DNA of 55,351 nucleotides from Lentzea aerocolonigenes (lineage in GTDB: Bacteria > Actinomycetota > Actinomycetes > Mycobacteriales > Pseudonocardiaceae), in the NCBI RefSeq assembly GCF_000955955.1, contig NZ_JYJG01000122.1, positions 1 to 55,351 on the forward strand, read 5' to 3'. The notes under the pieces were generated by a model. It was not told the origin of the DNA. It was given only the letters and a program-made list of their open reading frames with translations, and searched no databases. The translations under genes were made by a program, and so were the position numbers. Positions 7,354 to 15,780 of the stretch are shown in pieces; positions within the stretch are counted from its first letter, which is position 1, and each line of letters opens with the position of its first letter.

Positions 7354-8205
7354 GTGACCACCCCCAACTACCCGCAGCAGCCTGGGCCCTACGGCCCGCC
7401 TCCCGGTGGGCAGCCGCAGCAGCCGTACGGTCAGCAACCGCAGCCCTACGCACAGCCGGGACAGCCAGGTCAGCCGGGTCAGCCCGGTCAGTACGGCCCG
7501 CCTCCCGGTGGCGACCCCTACGGCCCGCCGCCCGGAGGGATGCCGCCCGGAGGGATGCCGCCCGGAGGGATGCCGCCCGGAGGGATGCCGCCCGGAGGGA
7601 TGCCGCCCGGTGGCATGCCGCCCGGCCAGCCCATGCCGTACGCGCAGCCGCCGAAGAAGGGTGGCGCCGGCAAGATCATCGGCTCGATCCTCGGGTTCGT
7701 GCTGATCGCGGGCGTCATCGCGGTCGTGAAGTTCGGCATCGGCAGTGGCATCAACGCCATCTCCACGCCGGACGAGAAGCCCGGTGAGTGCGCGAGCGTC
7801 ACCGGCACCACGATGAGCCCGAAGTACAAGAAGGTCGACTGCGGTGCGACCGACGCGAACTACATCATCGCCAAGGTCACCAAGAGCACCACCGAGGCGT
7901 GCCCGAGCGAGGACTACGCCGAGTACACCGAGTCCGGTCGGCGCGGCTCCAGCCTGAAGCTCTGCCTGGTCGAGAAGCTCGAAGAGGGCAAGTGCTACCA
8001 GGAGGAGCTCGTCAAGATCAACATGGATGGCATGAAGCCCATCACGTGCCCGGCGACCCCCAACGAGTTCGCCATCACGAAGGTTCTAAAGATCGAGAAG
8101 TCGGTCAAGGCCGCGACCGCCGAGTGCGGTGAGGCGACGGCCATCTCCTACGCCGAGCCGGCGCCCGGAATCACGTACTGCGTGAGCGTCGCAGAGGGCA
8201 AGTGA
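7354..8205 (+). CDS. LppU-like membrane-anchored Cys8 protein, copy 4, with PPGGM tail
   Basis: 283 residues. The cytoplasmic N-terminus (about 1-105) is low-complexity Pro/Gly/Gln-rich: QPYGQQPQPYAQPGQPGQ-type repeats, then six PPGGM units. One membrane helix follows (IIGSILGFVLIAGVIAVV, about 109-127), then the eight-cysteine ectodomain (GEC, VDC, ACP, LCL, GKCY, TCP, ECG, YCV). Pro/Gly/Gln-rich tails of this kind are common on actinobacterial membrane proteins. The GTG start has a clear GGAGAGG site at 7341-7347; an upstream in-frame ATG at 7261 would read through the terminator hairpin. A strong bidirectional terminator follows directly after the stop. Confidence 0.82.
   Translation: MTTPNYPQQPGPYGPPPGGQPQQPYGQQPQPYAQPGQPGQPGQPGQYGPPPGGDPYGPPPGGMPPGGMPPGGMPPGGMPPGGMPPGGMPPGQPMPYAQPPKKGGAGKIIGSILGFVLIAGVIAVVKFGIGSGINAISTPDEKPGECASVTGTTMSPKYKKVDCGATDANYIIAKVTKSTTEACPSEDYAEYTESGRRGSSLKLCLVEKLEEGKCYQEELVKINMDGMKPITCPATPNEFAITKVLKIEKSVKAATAECGEATAISYAEPAPGITYCVSVAEGK
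7528..7617 (+). repeat. 15-bp minisatellite coding PPGGM
   Basis: Five perfect tandem copies of CCGCCCGGAGGGATG (7528-7602) plus one degenerate copy (CCGCCCGGTGGCATG, 7603-7617). The unit length is a multiple of three, so copy-number change would lengthen or shorten the cytoplasmic tail without a frameshift. Confidence 0.95.
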
Positions 8206-8240
8206 AAAAAGGCGGGCCGTGAAAAGCGGCCCGCCTTTTT
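8206..8240. terminator. Bidirectional intrinsic terminator
   Basis: A perfect 14-bp stem (AAAAAGGCGGGCCG at 8206-8219 with its complement at 8227-8240) around a TGAAAAG loop, with an A run on one side and a T run on the other. It can end both the LppU genes from the left and the binding-protein gene from the right. A 13-base direct repeat, TTCATGTACTGCG, follows (8239-8251 and 8254-8266). Confidence 0.9.
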
Positions 8241-8269
8241 CATGTACTGCGTTTCATGTACTGCGACAA

Positions 8270-9247
8270 CTAATTCGTCGTGCCCGGCGGCAAAAGCTGC
8301 TGCACGTCCAGACGACCGGACAGCACGTCCTCGGTGTCCATCATGTCGGCGACCCGCTGGAGCCGGATCGGGTTCAGCGACAGCGGGAACGTGCCCACGG
8401 ACACGAGCGCGGCGGTCGGCTGGTCGACGTCGGCGTAGCTGGTCAGCGAGTCCTGCACGGCCAGCTTGTTGGCCTGTGCGCGCTGCTGTGCCTCACGCAG
8501 CACCTCGCGGAAGACCTTGAGCGTCTTCGGGTTCGCCTCGGCGAACTTCTTCGTCGCCGCGTAGCCGGACAGCGGGAAGTCGAGTGTCGGGCCCCGCGCG
8601 GTGTCGGTGAGGATCTTCGCACCGATGTTGCGCTGGGCTTTCGTGATGAACGGCTCGATCATGAAGGCCGCGTCGACGGACCCGTCCTTCAGCGCCTTCT
8701 CCATGTCGCCGAACGGCATCGGCCGGAACTTGATCTTCTGCTTCTCGACCGCGGCGGTGTCCAGCACGGCACGCGTGGTCAGCGCGCCGATGTCGGTCTC
8801 GCTGCTCACGGCGATGGTCGGCTGGGGCTTCTTGCCCGGGTCGTCGTAGTCCGACGCAGCGGACGTGACCAGCGCCATCGAGTTCGGGCCTGCCTGGTAG
8901 GCCTCGCCCTGCAGCTGCAGTTCGGTGCCTTCGGCAACGGAGCGGAAGAGGCTGACGTGCGTGGCCCACGTGATGTCGAGCGTGGTGTCCAGCTGCTTGA
9001 TCGCCTCGGCCTCGCTGGGCTGGGTGACCAGGTTGACCTGCAGACCGGCCTTCTCGAACAGCTTCTCGGTCAGCGCGATTCGCAGCGGGGCCACGTCGAC
9101 GACCGGCATTACGCCGATGCGCAGGATGTTGCGCTCCACGTCCGCGTTCCCGCCGTTCGACGAACTTCCGAACAGGCTGCAGCTCGCGGTCAGAACACAC
9201 GTGATGAGCACTGCGGCAAGCCGCAGAGCTTTGGCTCGGGTAGCCAT
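8270..9247 (-). CDS. Orphan NitT/TauT-type ABC substrate-binding lipoprotein
   Basis: 325 residues. The signal peptide has lipobox LTASC (lipidated Cys at residue 23), a Ser/Gly linker, then an NMT1/SsuA-type periplasmic-binding fold: ILRIGVMPVVDVAPLRIA, EKAGLQVNLV, DAAFMIEPFI and PLSGYAATKKF. The family binds nitrate, sulfonates, taurine or thiamine precursors; the ligand cannot be told here. No permease or ATPase gene is adjacent, so it either docks with a transporter encoded elsewhere or presents its ligand to a sensor. The divergent neighbour is the conservon kinase with a nitrate-sensor-like ectodomain. Confidence 0.85.
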   Translation of the reverse strand: MATRAKALRLAAVLITCVLTASCSLFGSSSNGGNADVERNILRIGVMPVVDVAPLRIALTEKLFEKAGLQVNLVTQPSEAEAIKQLDTTLDITWATHVSLFRSVAEGTELQLQGEAYQAGPNSMALVTSAASDYDDPGKKPQPTIAVSSETDIGALTTRAVLDTAAVEKQKIKFRPMPFGDMEKALKDGSVDAAFMIEPFITKAQRNIGAKILTDTARGPTLDFPLSGYAATKKFAEANPKTLKVFREVLREAQQRAQANKLAVQDSLTSYADVDQPTAALVSVGTFPLSLNPIRLQRVADMMDTEDVLSGRLDVQQLLPPGTTN

Positions 9248-9625
9248 GGCACCTCTCGCCGGTAGGCCTTGAGTAGCATCAAATGATCAGTGAGTGTCGC
9301 CACAGACCAGGTAGTCCGCAGTCCGAACAGCGCGTTCGGACGGACATGGGGCGTGCCGACAACCGGGGATGTTAACCACCTGAACGTATGAAACGACACC
9401 CCGTCTCGATACGGTGAGTGCTTCTGGAGACTTCCCCCGAGGAGGGGGTGGCCATTACGCTCCCCGCCGGGTGGCACAGGTTGTAGTAGACCGACGTGTC
9501 TTCAGAACGGGGTAGGGCGCCTCACCGGGCGCACGGCCCCTGTGCTGCAATTCGGCCCGTTTGACGAGTCCATGCTCGGTCCTGGGGAGAGACCGGGACA
9601 CTGCTGCTGGAAGAGGAAGCCCAGA
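9248..9625. other. 378-bp divergent control region (binding protein / conservon)
   Basis: No gene is visible. The region holds a perfect inverted repeat (listed separately at 9321-9341), a small CCCCC-GAGGA-GGGGG hairpin at 9434-9448, and the ribosome binding site of the conservon kinase near 9611-9618. I could not place -35/-10 elements with confidence. Confidence 0.5.
9321..9341. promoter_or_regulatory. Inverted repeat, candidate operator
   Basis: Perfect 8-bp arms GTCCGAAC and GTTCGGAC with a 5-bp spacer (AGCGC), about 75 bp upstream of the binding-protein start and 285 bp upstream of the kinase start. This fits a dimeric regulator site; the regulator is unknown. Confidence 0.5.
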
Positions 9626-12600
9626 GTGGCCCGACGTGAGAGAGGTCCCAGCCAGTTTGGCGTGGGTGACACCACACGCTCCGAAAGGCCCGAATCGGGT
9701 GACGGACTGGCTGCGCTGGGTAACGGAACCGTGACGGCGACACCGGACGTGGTGAAGGCCGACCTCGGAACCGGACCCGGATCAGGACCTGCCGCCCGAT
9801 CCGCGCCCTGGCGCCTGCGCAACTGGCGGTTGCGCACGAAGCTGCTCGCCGTCCTGATGATCCCGACGGTCTGTGCGCTCGCCCTGGGTGGTCTGCGTGT
9901 GCGCACCGACCTTCAGAACGCGACGGAGTTCAACAACCTCGCGAACCAGATCCGCCTGGAGACAGCGGTCGCGGACCTGGTGCAGCAGCTGCAGCGTGAG
10001 CGCGACCTGTCGGTCAGCTACGTAGCGTCGAACAAGAAGGTCGACCGCGTCGTCCTCGAGCGCCAGCTGCGCCGCGTCAACGACACCAGCGAGGCGTTCA
10101 GCAACAAGATCGCCGAGCTCAGCTCCGACCTGAACCCTGCCGCCGTCGAGCGGTTCCAGGTCGCGTTCAACCAGCTCAACCGCCTGAACAGCCTCCGCAA
10201 CTCGGTGCGCGACACGCAGTACCCCGCGGAAGCCGTCCAGCGGACCTACTCGGAGTCCATCGAGACGCTCATCAACCTCGGTGAGCAGACGATCTCCGAG
10301 ATCAACGACCCCGAGCTGGTGCGACTGCACCTGACGACGAACGCCATCGCGCGCATCAAGGAGCAGGAGTCCCTCAAGCGGGCGATTCTCCTCGACGTCT
10401 TCCAGCGCAAGGCGTTCTCGCCGCAACAGCTGCGTGCCCTGCAGGCAGCAGACGCCGAGCTCGAAGCGGCACGAAACGACTTCCGCAAGTCCGCGACGCC
10501 CGAACAGGCCAAGATCTACGACGACACCGTCACCGGCCTCATCGTCGACACCGCGAACGACATGCAGGAATCGGCGATCAACCAGCAGTCCCAGACCGGC
10601 AAGAAGGACTTCACGCAGCTGACGTCCGAGAAGTGGGACATCGCCGCCACGCTGACGGTCAACCTGACCCGTGACGTCGAGAACCTGCTGGTCGAGCAGC
10701 TGCAGAACAAGACGGACGTCGCTGCCGGCAACGCCCGTCAGAGCGCGTACATCCAGTCCGGCATCGTGCTCGCGGTCCTCGCGCTCGCGTTGCTGATGGC
10801 GCTGTTCGTCGCCCGCTCGATCCTCAACCCGCTGCGCACGCTGCGCCGCACCGCCCTCGACGTCGCCGACCACGGTCTTCCGGACGCGGTCGAGCGGATC
10901 CTCGCGGACCCGAACCCGGAGGACGCGGCCAAGACCGCCGTCGAACCGGTGCCGGTGCACACGCGTGAAGAGATCGGTCAGGTGGCGCGCGCGTTCGACG
11001 CGGTGCACGGTGAAGCGGTGCGACTGGCCGCCCAGCAGGCCCTCCTGCGTGACAACGTCAACGCGATGTTCGTCAACCTGTCCCGCCGTTCGCAGGCGCT
11101 GGTCGAACGCCAGCTGAACCTGATCGACCGGCTCGAGCAGGACGAGCAGGACCCGGACCAGCTGGCCTCGCTGTTCGAGCTGGACCACCTCGCCACTCGT
11201 ATGCGCCGCAACTCGGAGAACCTGCTGGTTCTCTCGGGCACGGACCTCTCGCGGCGCCTGACCCGGCCCGTCCCGGCCGCCGAGGTCCTCGGCGCCGCGG
11301 TCTCCGAGGTCGAGCAGTACGCCCGCGTGCAGGTCGGCCAGACCCCGGACCTCACCGTCCAGGGCCGCGCGGTCAACGACCTTGTGCACCTCATCGCCGA
11401 GCTGCTGGACAACGCCACGGCGTTCTCCGACCCGGTCACCAAGGTCACCGTTCGCACGGCCAAGACCCGCAAGGGTGAGCTGGCGATCGAGATCCAGGAC
11501 CGCGGTGTGGGCATGGGCGACCAGGAGATCCTCGACGCCAACGAGCGTCTGGCCGACCCGCCGGACGTCGACGTCGCCGTCTCCCGCCGAATGGGCCTGT
11601 ACGTGGTCGCGCGGCTCGCCAAGCGCCACGACATCAAGGTCCGCCTGCGCGGCAACGAGGACATCGAGGGCGGCACGACCGCACTCGTCATCGTGCCGGA
11701 GACGCTCATCGCGATCCCCGGTCAGGCAGGCCCCTCGACCCCGCCGTCCGGCTCCAGTGGGCTGGCCGCCGCGTTCGGCATGCCGACCCCGGCTCCCGGC
11801 CTGGCCTCGGCCGAGCTCACCACCGAGATCGGCACCACGGCCACCAGGGCGAGCGGTATCGCGGGCGCGTTCGGCGGGGCCACCGGCACCCAGCCGAGGA
11901 TCGACGAGTCGAGCCCGAGCAACCCGAGCATTCCGGTCAGCTTCGTCCCGAGCGCACTCACCGACACCGGTGCGGGCGCCACGGGGATCCCCGTCTACAA
12001 CGAGACGCCCGCCCAGAACGAGATTTTGGCGCAGGACTCGACGCCGTCCGAACGGTGGCGGCGCGACCAGCTGGCAGCCGTTGAGCCAGAGGGCTCCTTC
12101 GGCGAACCGACCCTCTTCACGGCTTACGAGGACCGCCAGGAAGACGACGGCGGCGAGATCTCCTTCGAGCCGGGCTACGAGACCACGCAGTTCGTGCCGA
12201 TCTCTCCGCTCGACGCGGAACCGGCATCGAGCAACGGTGTCTCGCGGGCCCCGGTGGACACCGAACTCGCGCACCGCAACGGCACCTCGGAAGCCTCCCG
12301 CAAGCAGGTCGAGCACGACCTGGACGCCCCGACCGAACGCCTGCCGATCTACGAGGCCGTTCTGTCGCAGTGGTTCCAGGCCGTCGGCAGCGAGACCTCG
12401 GCGTCCTCCGCGGCGCCGGTTCCGCCGTCCGCCGAGAGCTCGCCCGAACCCGCGGAGTCCAACGGACGTGTCGAGTCCAGGCTCGGCAGCAGCGTCGACC
12501 GCCTCGGCAACACCGACAAGGGTGGTGTCGAGTACATCGACGAGCCGGTGACGACCCCTCCCCTCTCGGACGGGCCTGAGCCGGAGCTGCCGACCCGCAA

Positions 12601-13096
12601 ACCGAAGCCTGTACCGGCGGTGGCACCCACCACCACGTCGGCTGCCGGTCTGCCCGTGCGCCAGCCGCGCGCGAAGGTGCAGCCAGCGGTCGAAGAAGTT
12701 GTGACCGCACCCGCCGAGCAGGAGCGAGTTGTGGAACCGGAGCCCGTTGTGGAGGAGACTCCAGCGGCGGCGCCCACGTCTGAGTCGGCTTGGCAATCAC
12801 CTGCCGATGAGGGATGGCACGCGGCTCAGGCGTTGTTGAACAAGGCGCCGGAGACGAAGACAACGGCAGGATTGCCAAAACGGACACCGAAGGCTCAACT
12901 AGTGCCAGGTTCGGCGGCACCCAAGCCGCAGTCCCTGTCGCAGACGGCCCAGCGCCCGCCGCTGCCTCCGCGTTCGGCGGATGCGGTGCGCGGACGGATG
13001 TCGAGCCTGCAGAGTGGTGTCAAGCGAGGCCGGCACGCATTGATCGAGGCATACGCTGGTGACCAATCGAGCCGGCAGAACGAGGAGCAGGAGTGA
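9626..13096 (+). CDS. cvnA: Conservon sensor kinase CvnA (nitrate/nitrite-sensor-type)
   Basis: 1156 residues. A cytoplasmic lead (1-68), membrane helix 1 (about 72-92), an extracellular NIT-type helical sensor (about 95-365), helix 2 (about 372-396) and HAMP (about 397-455). A long helix with [21 protein letters not shown] follows, then a HATPase domain with N-box [12 protein letters not shown] (about 590), DRGVGMGD and [11 protein letters not shown]. Residues 700-1156 are a Pro/Glu/Ala-rich tail with GLPxRxPxA-type motifs and a final basic [10 protein letters not shown] segment typical of CvnA tails. Conservon kinases signal to the CvnB-D module at the membrane. GTG 9626 is preceded by GAGGAAG; in-frame GTG 9542 and ATG 9572 are less likely. 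The stop overlaps cvnB by 4 bp. Confidence 0.9.
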   Translation: MARRERGPSQFGVGDTTRSERPESGDGLAALGNGTVTATPDVVKADLGTGPGSGPAARSAPWRLRNWRLRTKLLAVLMIPTVCALALGGLRVRTDLQNATEFNNLANQIRLETAVADLVQQLQRERDLSVSYVASNKKVDRVVLERQLRRVNDTSEAFSNKIAELSSDLNPAAVERFQVAFNQLNRLNSLRNSVRDTQYPAEAVQRTYSESIETLINLGEQTISEINDPELVRLHLTTNAIARIKEQESLKRAILLDVFQRKAFSPQQLRALQAADAELEAARNDFRKSATPEQAKIYDDTVTGLIVDTANDMQESAINQQSQTGKKDFTQLTSEKWDIAATLTVNLTRDVENLLVEQLQNKTDVAAGNARQSAYIQSGIVLAVLALALLMALFVARSILNPLRTLRRTALDVADHGLPDAVERILADPNPEDAAKTAVEPVPVHTREEIGQVARAFDAVHGEAVRLAAQQALLRDNVNAMFVNLSRRSQALVERQLNLIDRLEQDEQDPDQLASLFELDHLATRMRRNSENLLVLSGTDLSRRLTRPVPAAEVLGAAVSEVEQYARVQVGQTPDLTVQGRAVNDLVHLIAELLDNATAFSDPVTKVTVRTAKTRKGELAIEIQDRGVGMGDQEILDANERLADPPDVDVAVSRRMGLYVVARLAKRHDIKVRLRGNEDIEGGTTALVIVPETLIAIPGQAGPSTPPSGSSGLAAAFGMPTPAPGLASAELTTEIGTTATRASGIAGAFGGATGTQPRIDESSPSNPSIPVSFVPSALTDTGAGATGIPVYNETPAQNEILAQDSTPSERWRRDQLAAVEPEGSFGEPTLFTAYEDRQEDDGGEISFEPGYETTQFVPISPLDAEPASSNGVSRAPVDTELAHRNGTSEASRKQVEHDLDAPTERLPIYEAVLSQWFQAVGSETSASSAAPVPPSAESSPEPAESNGRVESRLGSSVDRLGNTDKGGVEYIDEPVTTPPLSDGPEPELPTRKPKPVPAVAPTTTSAAGLPVRQPRAKVQPAVEEVVTAPAEQERVVEPEPVVEETPAAAPTSESAWQSPADEGWHAAQALLNKAPETKTTAGLPKRTPKAQLVPGSAAPKPQSLSQTAQRPPLPPRSADAVRGRMSSLQSGVKRGRHALIEAYAGDQSSRQNEEQE

Positions 13097-13512
13097 CGAC
13101 CGCAGCGCAGCCAGGCAGCTTTGGTTGGCTTATCACCGACTTCGTGCGGAGGGTGCCCGGCGTGGCACATTCCGTCGTGGTGTCCGCGGACGGGCTGTTG
13201 CTCGCGGGGTCCCAGGGTCTGCCCAGGGACCGTGCAGAGCAGCTCTCCGCCGTCGCGTCAGGGCTGGTCAGCCTCACACAGGGTGCTGCCCGCTGCTTCG
13301 AGGCAGGCGGGGTCAACCAGACCGTGGTCGAGATGGAGCGGGGCTACCTGTTCCTCATGTCGATCAGTGACGGCTCGTGTCTCGCCGTCCTGGCGGCACC
13401 AAACTGTGACATCGGCCTGGTGGCCTACGAGATGACGCTTTTGGTGGAGAGAGTCGGTCAACAACTCACCCCTGAGCTGCGCGCGCAGCTTCAGGGCGTG
13501 GTCCGTCGCTAG
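13093..13512 (+). CDS. cvnB: Conservon roadblock/LC7 protein CvnB
   Basis: 139 residues forming a single roadblock/LC7 domain (about 10-110): [41 protein letters not shown] and [20 protein letters not shown]. This small fold dimerises and, in conservons, links the kinase to the GTPase. It starts GTG inside the cvnA stop (GTGA overlap). A 30-bp gap with GAGAAGAG precedes the next gene, so all four genes form one operon. Confidence 0.93.
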   Translation: MTTAAQPGSFGWLITDFVRRVPGVAHSVVVSADGLLLAGSQGLPRDRAEQLSAVASGLVSLTQGAARCFEAGGVNQTVVEMERGYLFLMSISDGSCLAVLAAPNCDIGLVAYEMTLLVERVGQQLTPELRAQLQGVVRR

Positions 13513-13542
13513 ACCTCACTGGCAGTTCAGGGGTGAGAAGAG

Positions 13543-14292
13543 ATGGCTGGAAGATCTGGCGCTAGAGGCCGGGGCTTCGGTAGGAACTTCAACTACCAGG
13601 AGTGGGCCGCTGGTGGGTTCCAGTTCGACGAGCCTGACGCGATCCCCCAAGAACCAGAGGAAGCCGAGGACGCACCCCACGATGAGCGGGTTACAGGGCA
13701 AGGGCTAGGCGATATGTCTCAGCGTGAGGTGGATGACTCGTCGTCGTATCCGTACGACGACGTGCCGAACCGGTTCGACATAGACGGCGGGTACGGCACC
13801 GGGTTGTTCGGTGGCCCCGGTGCGGACCTCTTCGGCCAGCACGAGATGCCGGACGCCGTGCCGGAACAGTTGCCGTACACCACCGGGCCGCAGCCGGTGT
13901 ACAGCACCGGTGCGCAGTCCGCTGTGCGTCCGGAGGAAACTTCTTCTGCGGACTCGGGTTCACTGGTGCGGCCGTACACACGCACCGGTGGACGCACACG
14001 ACCCGACTACGACCTCGCCATCGAGGCTTTGATCTCGACCAGCGAGCGTGGCCTCGAACGGGATGCCGCAGTTCTTCCCGAGCACAGGTCGATCTGCGGG
14101 CTGTGTGTGGACACGCGGTCGGTGGCCGAGGTCGCGGCACTCCTACGCTTGCCACTTGGCGTCGTGCGGGTGTTGATCGGCGACATGGCAAGCATGGGAT
14201 TGGTTTTGATTCACCAGGGCGGTCTGGTCGTGGGGGACCGGCCTTCCATGGAATTCCTGGAGAGGGTGCTCAGTGGGCTTCGCAGGCTCTAG
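13543..14292 (+). CDS. cvnC: Conservon DUF742 protein CvnC, long form
   Basis: 249 residues, about twice the usual DUF742 length. Residues 1-140 are a charged, Asp/Gly/Pro-rich extension without a recognisable domain. The DUF742 domain (about 145-249) has RPYTRTGGRTRP, EHRSICGLC, SVAEVAALLRLPLGVVRVL and a winged-helix-like end MASMGLVLIHQG. DUF742 proteins are presumed to bind CvnD and possibly DNA. The 3' end overlaps cvnD by 20 bp, showing tight translational coupling. Confidence 0.9.
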   Translation: MAGRSGARGRGFGRNFNYQEWAAGGFQFDEPDAIPQEPEEAEDAPHDERVTGQGLGDMSQREVDDSSSYPYDDVPNRFDIDGGYGTGLFGGPGADLFGQHEMPDAVPEQLPYTTGPQPVYSTGAQSAVRPEETSSADSGSLVRPYTRTGGRTRPDYDLAIEALISTSERGLERDAAVLPEHRSICGLCVDTRSVAEVAALLRLPLGVVRVLIGDMASMGLVLIHQGGLVVGDRPSMEFLERVLSGLRRL

Positions 14293-14878
14293 TCCCCAGG
14301 GCGCCGAGGGCGCACGGAAGCCGACGACCTCCGCCAAGATCGTGGTGGCGGGTGGCTTCGGTGTTGGCAAGACGACGTTCGTCGGCTCGGTGTCCGAGAT
14401 CGTCCCGTTGACCACCGAGGCGGTGATGACCGAGGCCAGCGCGGGGGTGGACGACCTCTCCGCCACGCCGAACAAGGTCACCACGACGGTCGCGATGGAC
14501 TTCGGCCGTGTGTCGCTCGACAGCGACCTGATCCTGTACCTCTTCGGTACACCGGGTCAGCACCGGTTCTGGTTCATGTGGGACGACCTGGTGCGGGGTG
14601 CCATCGGCGCCATCGTGCTGGTCGACACCCGCCGTCTCGCCGACGCGTTCGCGTCGATCGACTTCTTCGACGACCGGCAGCTGCCGTACGTCGTGGGTGT
14701 CAACTGCTTCGACGGCCTCCTCCACCACAGGCTGGAGGACGTCCGCGAGGCGTTGACGATCGACGAGTCCGTGCCGATCGTGACGTGTGACGCCCGGAAC
14801 CGGCAGTCGACGAAGCAGACGCTCATCACGCTGGTGGAGCACGCGATGCGCCAGTGGATGTCCGTCCGCGCCGGCTGA
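14273..14878 (+). CDS. cvnD: Conservon small GTPase CvnD
   Basis: 201 residues, Ras-like P-loop GTPase of the prokaryotic CvnD/MglA-like type. P-loop GGFGVGKTTF (about 26-35), switch region DFGRVSLDSDLILYLFGTPGQHRF (GTPGQ replaces DxxGQ), base-recognition NCFDG in place of NKxD, and TCDARN as the G5 position. Last gene of the conservon. It is expected to cycle between GDP and GTP under control of the kinase and roadblock protein. The GTG start at 14273 lies inside cvnC. Confidence 0.92.
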   Translation: MGFAGSSPQGAEGARKPTTSAKIVVAGGFGVGKTTFVGSVSEIVPLTTEAVMTEASAGVDDLSATPNKVTTTVAMDFGRVSLDSDLILYLFGTPGQHRFWFMWDDLVRGAIGAIVLVDTRRLADAFASIDFFDDRQLPYVVGVNCFDGLLHHRLEDVREALTIDESVPIVTCDARNRQSTKQTLITLVEHAMRQWMSVRAG

Positions 14879-14910
14879 TCTCCTTCACCGGGGACAACCG
14901 CACAACGTGA

Positions 14911-14952
14911 GACGAGGCGAGCGCCACCTTCGGGTGCGGCGCTCGCCTCGTC
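14911..14952. terminator. Hairpin between convergent genes
   Basis: A perfect 15-bp stem (14911-14925 with 14938-14952) with an inner ACC-TTCG-GGT extension. There is no T run, as is common in GC-rich genomes. It lies between the conservon and the convergent secreted-protein gene and can serve both. Confidence 0.7.
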
Positions 14953-15021
14953 GTTGCACGTCTGGCTCAGCTCTGGGTCACGTCGTCCTGATGGCCTCCT
15001 CCCTGCTCGATGTGCGGCTCG

Positions 15022-15663
15022 TCAGATGTGCAGCTGGACCAGGTTGGGCAGCAGGCAGACGCTGAGGATTCCCAGCGCGGTGATGTTGGGGCAGCCCGAC
15101 GGGCCCGCCTCGTCCGGGCAGTCCTCTTCCTCGTCGTCGCCCTTGGGCTCGTCGGTCACCGCCGCGGTGTCGTCGGTGATCGTGACGGCGGACTCGAGGA
15201 CCGGTGCGGCCTCGGGTTCGGCGGGCAGCGCGGCCACCTGAGGTGCGGGAGGCGCGGCCACCTCGGGTTCGGCTGCCGGCGGTGGGGCGACCGCGACGTG
15301 CGCCGCAGGCATGTCGACCGCGGCTGCGGCGGACGCCTCGACACCGATGTGCGTGAACGGGACGCCGACCGACGCGCCGGCCCAGATGTCCGCGTGGCCG
15401 ATGTCCAACGCGAGCTGGATGCCCTCGTTCTCGTCGAGGTCGAGGGTGAGTCCGCTGCCGGTGTTGAGGCTCGCGCCCGCGCCCAGGCTGATGGGGATCG
15501 AGTCCACGTTGTTGTTGTAGGCGCCAACGGTCACGTTGACGTTGTTGTCCCCGAGAATCTCGATGATCGGGTCGGCCTGCGCTGTTCCTGTGGTGAACGG
15601 CAAGGCGAACGCCAATGCCGTTGCGGTGAGGACGGCTCTACGCGCCCACCGGTTGATGGCCAT
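15022..15663 (-). CDS. Unrecognised secreted Ala/Pro-rich protein
   Basis: 213 residues. The signal peptide (about 1-30, ending TGTAQA) is followed by a segment with NNVNVTVGAYNNNVDSIPIS and GSGLTLDLDENEG that looks beta-rich. A Pro/Ala/Glu-rich middle, a highly acidic stretch (DDEEEDCPDEAG) and a hydrophobic end with three cysteines (CPNITALGILSVCLLPNLV) follow. ATG 15663 was chosen over the upstream 15708 because a strong AAGGAGGAG site precedes it and the signal peptide begins there. I do not recognise the family. It is transcribed toward the conservon, so sharing a function with it is not implied. Confidence 0.75.
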   Translation of the reverse strand: MAINRWARRAVLTATALAFALPFTTGTAQADPIIEILGDNNVNVTVGAYNNNVDSIPISLGAGASLNTGSGLTLDLDENEGIQLALDIGHADIWAGASVGVPFTHIGVEASAAAAVDMPAAHVAVAPPPAAEPEVAAPPAPQVAALPAEPEAAPVLESAVTITDDTAAVTDEPKGDDEEEDCPDEAGPSGCPNITALGILSVCLLPNLVQLHI

Positions 15664-15780
15664 TTGCGCTGCTCCTCCTTCGTCGAGGGAGCGTCGTGAA
15701 ACGCTCACGCCACTCGACGCTAGGTCGCGAAGCGGTCACGCAAGGATGAACGTGCGTTTCTACCGGGGGATGACCGTCCG

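Noticed and set aside
7528..7617. CRISPR-like repeat array
   Set aside because: The 15-bp units are directly adjacent with no spacers and encode PPGGM in frame.
9782..12796. A 1004-codon open frame antisense to the conservon kinase
   Set aside because: It mirrors the high-GC third positions of the kinase gene; composition is Arg/Gly/Val-rich with no domain, while the plus-strand frame has full kinase motifs.
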